NCBI GenBank assembly: GCA_016859345.1
Contig: CM029120.1
Coordinates: 1,545,001-1,609,000, forward strand
Origin: Istiophorus platypterus
Lineage: Eukaryota > Chordata > Actinopteri > Istiophoriformes > Istiophoridae
Direction: 5' to 3'
DNA: 64,000 bases
The notes beneath the pieces are model-generated. The model saw nothing but the letters and a program-made list of their open reading frames with translations. It was not told the origin of the DNA and ran no database searches. Position numbers and translations under genes: made by a program. Positions 57,150 through 64,000 of this stretch are shown here, one piece after another (the stretch's first letter is position 1; each line of letters begins with the position of its first letter).

Positions 57150-58073
57150 TTATTGTTCATGTTGAACTAGCTATTCAAGACCCCAGAGATATTGACTTTT
57201 CACATTAGTGATCCCTTAAACATCTAAAGGCACCCAGAACTTTCTCAGCCCACACTCACTTATTGCTTAAATTCACCGATGACTGCTCAAAACTAAAAAA
57301 CTCTTCGAGGACCTCTTGAACAACCTTCGACAGACCTTTCAAACAGTCCGAACCCATTTAAACCCTTTGGGAAATACCTGCAACCCTTTAAAGACCATGG
57401 AACTCTGAAAAAAAATGCCTGAAATCCTTGTAGACATCCACAAAACCCTGCTGAAATGTCTTAAATGGTCTTAAACAACCTCTGAACCCATCAAGTGAAG
57501 CCCTTAAACACCAATAGAATTCTCTAATACACCTAAAATCCTAGTAACTGACCATAAAACAGCCCACACTGATGAACCCTGAGGGTAATCTCAAATGAGA
57601 TCTGCAACCCTTCAAAGACTCCGTAGATCTAATTAAAACACTCCTAAGATCCTTTTAGAAATGTCTTTGACCCCCCCCCCGAAACTTCAAACCCTTTTCA
57701 AATGGCACCTTCAAGCCATGAAAAACCCCAAAAATCCTCTAAATCGCACTTAAAATCCCTATGAAAATCATATGTTCCCGTTGAAAACACTCAAAACAAC
57801 CCAGAATCCCGATCTTAACCCCATTTTCAAACAACACCTGCGACCTTTTAAATTCTACTAGAGCTCTTTTCAGACCTCTAAACTTTCTAAATCCCTAAAG
57901 CCCCCTTTGGAAAACAACTTGAGCTGACTTATACAACCTTGAAACCCTCTTTAAACCTTCAATATTTCGCCTGAAACTCATCAAAGACCCCTTGAACTCT
58001 CTGGAGGACACCTTAATCCCTGTAAACAAAAATCCCTTATAGTCTTCTAAACAACACCTTTGATCTTCTTAAT
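57150..58073 (+). repeat. G-poor degenerate repeat (AACCCTT/CCTTGAAA type)
   Basis: About 900 bases in which the plus strand is strongly depleted of G and built from drifting variants of 'gaaaccctttaaac', 'ccttgaac', 'cctaaaatcc'. No stable period is visible by eye, so it is an old, mutated minisatellite. No significant open frame. Confidence 0.7.
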
Positions 58074-59185
58074 CCTGGAAACTACACCTGCTGCCCCCCT
58101 AAAACCCTTAAACTTATCTTCACCCCTTGTGATCACTCTAATAGCCCCTGGAACACCTGGAAATACCTTAAACAACCCCTGAAAACCCTTGAAACACCAA
58201 TTACAACTGCAAAAAGACCCAAAAACAACATAATAATGGTGAAGTTTGTTAAAAGGCACCAATCAATCCTCTGAACCACCCATGAAACCCGCTCTAAATC
58301 CTATCGTTAACATTTGCTGGTCCTCAAATTAGAGATTATTATCAAATGAGAGATTAACGCCAGCAACGTCTATGACTTTTATCATTAATTGCATCAGAAA
58401 GTTCTGAGTTTGGTTCTGGCTCACAGTGATATTAAGTCTGTCAAAGGTGACCAGATATGTTCTCCATGACCAAACCGGCCCAAACTTCCCTGCACGTTCC
58501 TTTAACTGAGATGATCCCGACTCGGAGACTTTCCCCCTCTGCTGGCTCAGTCGCATCATTGTAAAAACACCCGTGATCATGTGTGAAACCAGACTGGATT
58601 GACCCAAGTGTTTGTCTAAATGAAACTGCAGCAGACATCTGACTTCCGACTTCTCAATCCTGTAAACACCCCTCCCCCACAAAAAACCCTTAAAAGATAT
58701 CTTTAAGCCCCGTGATCACTCTCATAGCCCCTTCAAATACCTGGAACTACCTTGAACAACCTGTGAAACCCTTGAAACACCAATTGCAACTGAAAAAGAA
58801 ACAAAAATAACCATTGGAATTATGGAGTCCCTTGAAAGACATCGATAAATCTCGTAAACAACCCACGAAACCCTCTCTAAATCCTAGCGTTAACCTTTGG
58901 TGGCCCTCAAATGCCCAGAACCAGCTTCTGGAATCATCTCTGCGATTTGAGACTTGGCTTAAAAACCTTTGGCATGAACCTTAGCAATGATCAGATATGT
59001 TCTACACGACCGAACCGGCCCAAACTTCCCTGCACGTTCTTTTTACTGAGCCGATCCCGACTCGGAGACTTTCCCCCCCTGCTGGTTCAGTCGTATCCTC
59101 CTGAATGCAACGGTGATCATGTGTGGAACCAGACTAGATTGACCCAAGTGTTCGTCTAACCGATACCGCAGCAGACATCTGACCT
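58074..59185 (+). repeat. Tandem duplication of a ~0.55-kb unit
   Basis: Copy 1 (58074-58659) and copy 2 (58660-59185) share, in order, 'gtgatcactct' (58129 and 58712), 'cccttgaaacaccaatt', 'cagatatgttct' (58452 and 58992), 'aacttccctgcacgttc', 'gatcccgactcggagacttt', 'ctgctgg' and 'gcagcagacatctgac'. The offset changes from 583 to 540 bases, so an internal indel of about 43 bases separates the copies. Each copy has a G-poor repeat part and a unique GC-richer part. Confidence 0.9.
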
Positions 59186-59635
59186 CTTCACTGCAATCAC
59201 TCCGGGGGGAAATCAGGCGTCAGAACTCAGCTGTGTACGGATCTGCGTAGACACTCGGCGAGACAAAAAACGCGTCATTTCATATGCAAACCCGCGGAGG
59301 GAGAAAAACAGCCTGATTCAATAAGTGAAGGACTCTCGCCCCCTCTCTCTCTGAGCCGTCCCCGTGTTCCAGTTAATTGTAACGTCTTTCAGAGGGGAAA
59401 CCGAAGCAAACAACTATATTTTCTGTCATTACAACACATTGTTGGACAACAACGCTGCCCGGAGCTGTTTTGTGTTTGCCAACAAAAAAAGAAAAAAAAA
59501 GATAGGGGTGTTGGGAAAAAAGGTGTTTGAGTAATTGTTTCCATGGTGATTATTTTTTCCCTCTTTGGTGTGCAAGTGTGTGACAGCATGCAGGACAAGA
59601 GAGGGGAAGGAAAATAAAAAAAAATTGAAATAAGA
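59186..59635. other. Unique non-coding sequence
   Basis: CT patch at 59342-59352 and A-rich runs near 59485 and 59618. Nothing recognised. Confidence 0.55.
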
Positions 59636-59639
59636 TGAA

Positions 59640-59800
59640 CGAAACGCCCAGCAGCCACGTCGTGAGCCGAAAGCAATTTCCCTCGTCTAAATTTAGTTAT
59701 GCAAAGCCTATGGGCATCATCAGCATTTTGTAATTAGTTTTATAATTACTGCTGTTTCCCTCTCCCTCTGTCATTCCATTTTTCTTTACACCGAGAAACG
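59640..59800 (+). promoter_or_regulatory. Candidate conserved non-coding element
   Basis: 'gtctaaatttagttatgcaa' and 'gcattttgtaattagtttta' followed by 'taattactgctgtttccc' carry paired TAATTA homeodomain sites in repeat-free DNA. Confidence 0.4.
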
Positions 59801-59809
59801 GGGCGAATC

Positions 59810-60310
59810 AAAACATCTCAAAACTCGCAGCTGGCCAAAATTACTCTCCGTTTATTAAGTGCGAGCATGCACGGCGAGCGTTTTTTTAGCCCGTGGACGG
59901 AGCGGCGTCTCCGCCGGCGGAGGTGAGCGGGGCCTGGCCGAGGGCCGACAGCGGCGGCGGTGTGTTTTGCGAGGCGAGGGGGCCGAAAGCAGCGTTTGAC
60001 AAGTTTATTATGTGAGGAAGCAGCGACAGCAGCTGCCCTCCGCTCGCCTCTTTTTTCAGGTTTTAAGATTAGATTGGTGGGCAAAATGGCTGGAGTGATT
60101 ACAGCTGGAACTGGGGGGGTCTTTGAGAGGGAAATAACAATTATCACCCAATGTGTAGGTGGCATAGACCAGATAATTGGGGCTCTGCGTTTCACACGAT
60201 TTGGCCGGGCCCCGCCGCTGTTCGGGAAAGGAATCACGTCGGCGCTATCAGACATCAGCGGAAGACGCTCCCGCTGCTAAATGACAGCTAACCTGAATTT
60301 AACAGCTGGG
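59810..60310 (+). promoter_or_regulatory. Candidate conserved non-coding element, open on both strands
   Basis: Repeat-free, CpG-rich at 59870-59985, then 'aagattagattggtgggcaa', 'acaattatcacccaatgtgt', 'ccagataattggggctctgc'. Plus-strand (59960-60280) and minus-strand (60255-59818) frames overlap, but neither translation has a domain I know, and there is no clear splice structure. I favour a conserved enhancer over an exon. Confidence 0.4.
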
Positions 60311-61539
60311 GGGAGATCATGGCGGTTCGCTCGCGCACAGAAACGACAGGCCGTCGGCCGCCGAGGGTCTCGCGACCCGTCAACACAAATCTGGATTAAC
60401 GCGCTCTGGTGGGAAACCTCTGAGGCCCGGTTATCAATGTTTGTATGTAACCTCGATGACTTCTAAACAACTATGAAGTCGCTGCAAAATCTAAAGATCA
60501 TCAGATATAAAAGTAAACTGTCAGCATTGACAAATGCCCAGTTTAACATATTTAACACTACTAAAACCGGTGTTAAAATCAGTGCGTCCATTAATCACTT
60601 GCAATGTGTTGCAGACGAGCAACATTCAGACCCACAGGAATCTATTTTCATTTCCAGCGGAGGGTTCAAAGTTTCCAATGATAGCAAATATGTACGTTTC
60701 AGCTTTAGAAAAATGCGACACGATGTAAGCATCATAATTCTAATTCTATCACCAAAAAAAGATTTAAATAATAATCAAACTAAAAGGAAAAACAGTGAGG
60801 GCTCCATATAACTGTTTTCTTGTTAAAATATAGTTTCTCTAATAACCCGATTTTTCAGAGTTTGTTATCATCTGCATAGAAGCACAGAGAGGTGAATTTA
60901 AATAATGCAAGTGTAACTAAATTTTTTTTCCGCCCCAGTGGTTGTCACAGTTAAGTGTGTTTCAGGGTTTCAGTCTAAAATGGCCCAATTTTTGATTTGA
61001 TGTTCATTAGAAATTAGCTAAAAAAACAGAACGTGTTACAATTTTACCTTTCATACTAAAAGTCTAGTGCTTACTTCCATTTTCAAGTTCAGACTGCAAC
61101 AGCGTCTACCCATTAAAAAAAAAGAGAAGTCAATTTCACATTTCATTATCATTATGGCAGCGTTGTATATATAGGTTATCTGTCATTCTGATTTTAATTT
61201 TCATTTTGTCGGTAACACGAAAAGGAAAATGGGACGAGGACATTTGAAATTTAAAATTCAGCTTTGTCCCACACTATGTTCACACCGATGGAAAAAGGGA
61301 ATTTTTCAACTTGATTAAATTATTTCATTTTAATATTGGCAGCTCTGGAATTCCTCTCCTTTATTTCAAATGCACTGAAAACTGAAAAAACTAAATGTGA
61401 CCAATCAGATTAAATGACTTTTCTTACAGTTTCTGTATGTTTTTTACATCATTTTTAATGTGAAATATAAACAGACAACTTTAGGCTGTTTTTTTTGGGG
61501 GGGGGGTGTCGGATGTCAGCGCTGTTTATCCGGGTGTCG
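60311..61539. other. Unique AT-rich non-coding sequence
   Basis: A 112-codon plus-strand frame (60473-60811) is not recognisable. Ten G at 61497-61506. No repeat or gene supported over about 1.2 kb. Confidence 0.5.
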
Positions 61540-61640
61540 GGGTCACTGTGTTCCCTCAGTATAATGGAGGAAGCCATTAGCCCAGCCAGCAGGCCGCATC
61601 ATAAAAACGTCAGCTGGGACAAAGAGACGAGATGGATCAT
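61540..61640 (+). promoter_or_regulatory. Short candidate conserved non-coding element
   Basis: 'cagtataatggaggaagcca', 'ttagcccagccagcaggccg' and 'catcataaaaacgtcagctg' in repeat-free DNA. Tentative. Confidence 0.25.
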
Positions 61641-62129
61641 AACAGGACGAGACTCCCGCCGCTCTCCTCCCGCTCTCCTCCCGCCGCTCTCCTCCTCTGT
61701 CTCTCTGCCTCTCTCTCTCTCTCTCTCCCAGCCTCACTGATAGCCTCTGTCTCTCTAATTGACTGTCTCGTTCACCCCCCCCCCCCCCCCCCGTCTGGTC
61801 TTTTTCCCTCTCATATTTCTATTCAGTCTCTTTCCTCTGATGTTTCTCTTTTTCTCCCTACTTTCTGTCTCTCTCTCCCTCTCTCTCTTCTTACTGTCTC
61901 ACTAAGCATGAGGTTGATTTTGTGTAAAGCAGCAGTCTGGCTGTATATAATGCTAAGTGGTTGGAACACACAAACACACACACACACAAACACACACAAA
62001 AACACACAAACATACTTCTAAGAGCGAGGAGTCGACCGACATAGCTGCAAACTGTGGATTATGCTTCACAACGAGATTTCTGACACTGGATTAGCGACAG
62101 TAACATTTTGGATGGATGGGTTGGAGAGT

Positions 62130-62178
<49 letters not shown>
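61641..62178. repeat. CT-rich block, poly(C), CA and GT arrays
   Basis: Pyrimidine-rich 61670-61900 with CT at 61707-61728 and 18 C at 61775-61792; interrupted CA at 61967-62010; GT at 62127-62177. Confidence 0.93.
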
Positions 62179-62179
<1 letters not shown>

Positions 62180-62279
62180 CCATGACAACTACGTGATGGA
62201 TGCCTTCCATCTTGGATGCAGTAATCTGCAGCAAATAGGACGGAAAAACCGTCCTGGGGGAGTCGGGAGAGAGAGAGAT

Positions 62280-62485
62280 GATGGCCTCGAGACCCCGATG
62301 AAACCTAGAGACCCTGAGACCATGAAATGCTGAGACTCCAAGACTCCGAGACCCTGGGACCCCAATACCCTGAAACCATGAAACCTTTAGACTCTGAGAT
62401 CCTTGAGACCCTGAGACCCTAAGACCTGAGACCCCAGGACCCCGAGACACCGAGACCCCGAGACCCCGAGACCCTGAGACCTCTG
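62280..62485 (+). repeat. 8-bp GAGACCCC minisatellite
   Basis: Variants of GAGACCC(C/T) repeat about 20-25 times, with a clean 8-bp period at 62440-62475 and decay towards both ends. Confidence 0.93.
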
Positions 62486-62519
62486 GACATCCTTCAGTTA
62501 CAGTTTGTGAGGCGGAGAC

Positions 62520-62741
62520 TGCAGGTGGCTCCACTCCACATGTTGAAGTGTCCTCAGGCACCAAGATGCCTCTGATGCATCATTGGTGTATGAATGTGTG
62601 TGTGTGTACGTAGCAAGTGCTAAAAATGTGTAGAAAAGTGCTGTATGAGTGTGTGTGAATGGGTGAACGGTGCATTAGTGTCAAAGCTCTTTGTGGGGTA
62701 GATAAGACTAGAAAGGTTTATATAAGTACAGGCCATTTACC
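62520..62741 (+). mobile_element. SINE-like teleost repeat, 5'-truncated or decayed
   Basis: 'ccacatgttgaagtgtcctc', 'ggtgtatgaatgtgtgtg', 'gtgtgtgaatgggtgaacgg', 'gtcaaagctctttgtggggt', 'gactagaaaggtttatataa' and 'gtacaggccatttacc' appear in the same order as in a very common teleost retroposon (consensus 'aagtgtccttgggcaagac ... gcgctttgagt ... gcgctatataagtgcagtccatttacc'). The usual tRNA-like head with A and B boxes is absent; the minisatellite stands in its place. Confidence 0.8.
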
Positions 62742-63819
62742 ATGAGCTTCTGCACTAGTGTTCTGCATTGTCAGACACACACTTTTTTTATTGCTTCCTC
62801 ACTTTATTTGCGACTTTACAGTTACAATCTGCCTTTATTTGGTTGTACATATAGATGGTAACTTTATTTTTTGTTTTAATTGTTGCTTTATTTGTGTAAA
62901 TCTTGCTCATATACATGAGGAATTCTACTTTTTGCTTAGTTACATGTCGATCTTCACGTTCCTCTGCTGCTTTGATGCTTCAGTCTTTTTGTGCTTGAGA
63001 CCAAAAAAGTTGAATTTAACAATGTCAAAGTTCTTCTCCCCCAAATTGTGTTGATTTCTCTTTCTGTGTTTGCCGAGTAATTCATTTTTCCTTCTGGTAT
63101 TCTGCAGGACTCTATGCCTTTATGGCCTCCAATTATTGAAATTCAAGCATTTGAAATTGAGTTTAATGTGTCACACACTTACATTTAAAACATGTGATGG
63201 GGGGGGTCACATGTAGACTTGGAAAAAAGGTTGGAAAACACACAAGGCTAATTATAAATGAAAATATCTGAGAAATTAACTGAAAAATACAAGGTACAGA
63301 TTATCAGTATATTATATAAGACACCAGCAACTCTGATTAAACAGGCTGATAAGAGCTGTCTAGAGTTTAGATACATTTTTAAAAACCATTTATCCTCCCT
63401 TCTCTTGTTTTTTTTTTATTTCTGAAAGACTCATATGCAATTAGTTAAATGTCACTTTTTTTAATTAGCAGCAAATCATTAACTCAATTTTCTGTTTTCT
63501 TTTCTGTTTTTTTTCACAAATCTAAATGTCCCATAAAACTTATTCTGATATGAATCAAATCTGAAGACACACTCACAATTAATTTTACAGTTTTACACAT
63601 CGAAAACGTTCTGGAAATAGATTATCTCCATCATCCGAAATGGCTTTGTCAAAATAACAGACCGTGGTCGGACAAAAAGCAAAAACAAAAGGTATTATGC
63701 TGTGAGCCGGCAGTTGATTTTTAGTTTTTGGCAACAAAGCAGCGTGTTTTTGTTCCTGCTTCTTACTTTCTGCTCCGAGGTAAACAAACTTCCCAACATC
63801 CTATGAATCAGTTATAAAT
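62742..63819. other. Unique AT-rich non-coding sequence
   Basis: T-rich 62780-62960. The 98-codon plus-strand frame (62758-63054) has no recognisable domain. Nothing else supported. Confidence 0.55.
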
Positions 63820-63873
63820 CTGATCTGAGGCTAAATTATCTGATCTGAGGCTAAATTATCTGATCTGAGGCTT
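63820..63873 (+). repeat. 20-bp tandem repeat, 2.7 copies
   Basis: TGATCTGAGGCTAAATTATC occurs twice exactly (63820, 63840) with a third partial copy at 63860, in otherwise unique AT-rich DNA. Confidence 0.95.
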
Positions 63874-64000
63874 CACACTTTTTCTTTTTTTTTACATTTA
63901 CTTACATTAATAATCATAAACTGCCTCTTAAAGGTGAAGCGGGAGAAAAGTAAAAAAGTAAAACAGTAAAAAAAAAACAAAAAAAAAACCACATGAAATG
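63874..64000. other. Unique AT-rich sequence to window end
   Basis: T- and A-rich runs. Nothing recognised. Confidence 0.6.

Overview
The window looks like non-coding nuclear DNA from a ray-finned (teleost, probably percomorph) fish. Three things suggest this. Long (CA)n/(GT)n arrays are extremely dense. Several stretches read as well-known teleost interspersed repeats: a SINE-like body at 62520-62741, 'acttgagta' repeats at 10211 and 44160, and 'cattagttttgc' and 'gctaagctaagctaac' repeats. Tc1/mariner relics are also present. I recognise no protein-coding exon, rRNA, tRNA or CRISPR array. Almost every long open frame lies on a simple repeat and is an artefact of repeats whose units contain no stop codon. 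The window is best read as intergenic or intronic DNA. Family names for repeats and transcription-factor motifs come from recall of consensus patterns, not from any search.

Layout. 0-7.9 kb: unique sequence broken by CA/GA arrays, with an RFX-type X-box (1817), a CTCF-like site (2010) and a homeodomain-site-rich block (5225-5625). 7.9-9.7 kb: a compound tandem array of four copies of a ~280-bp unique module joined by CA-rich linkers, one of which carries an 18-bp sub-repeat. 9.7-21.4 kb: unique blocks, many GT/CA arrays, a GCTA-rich degenerate repeat (14.56-14.99 kb) and conserved-looking AT/homeobox-site blocks (13.06-13.5, 16.0-16.2, 19.8-20.1 kb). 21.4-21.9 kb: a TCCA-derived minisatellite. 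24.5-25.3 kb: a possible hAT relic. 26.5-27.9 kb: two copies of a small interspersed element. 28.6-32.7 kb: the most striking block, a long purine-rich run ending in a ~48-copy, 37-bp minisatellite and a CT/CA mosaic. 33.8-35.2 kb: an A/T foldback, a short CpG-dense patch and a Tc1 transposase relic. 36.9-39.4 kb: GA and CA arrays with a strong CTCF match and a G-quadruplex run. 43.5-44.1 kb: a minisatellite with a 276-bp higher-order repeat. 46.0-47.8 kb: another copy of the small element and a second Tc1 relic. 49.8-50.3 kb: a 16-bp minisatellite. 53.7-54.1 kb: the best copy of the small element, with candidate inverted ends. 55.5-60.3 kb: AT-rich, low-repeat DNA that looks like a cluster of conserved non-coding elements, interrupted by a G-poor degenerate repeat and a ~0.55-kb tandem duplication. 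60.3-64 kb: unique AT-rich DNA, a small GAGACCCC minisatellite and a SINE-like relic.

There are no genes here to connect into a pathway. If the window has a function it is probably regulatory: several blocks carry clustered homeodomain, Pbx/Meis, RFX and CTCF-type motifs. I found no convincing new molecular system. The best candidates for follow-up are the purine tract and its 37-bp array, the 7.9-9.7 kb compound array, the four-copy Harbinger-like small element and the 55.5-60.3 kb conserved-looking block.
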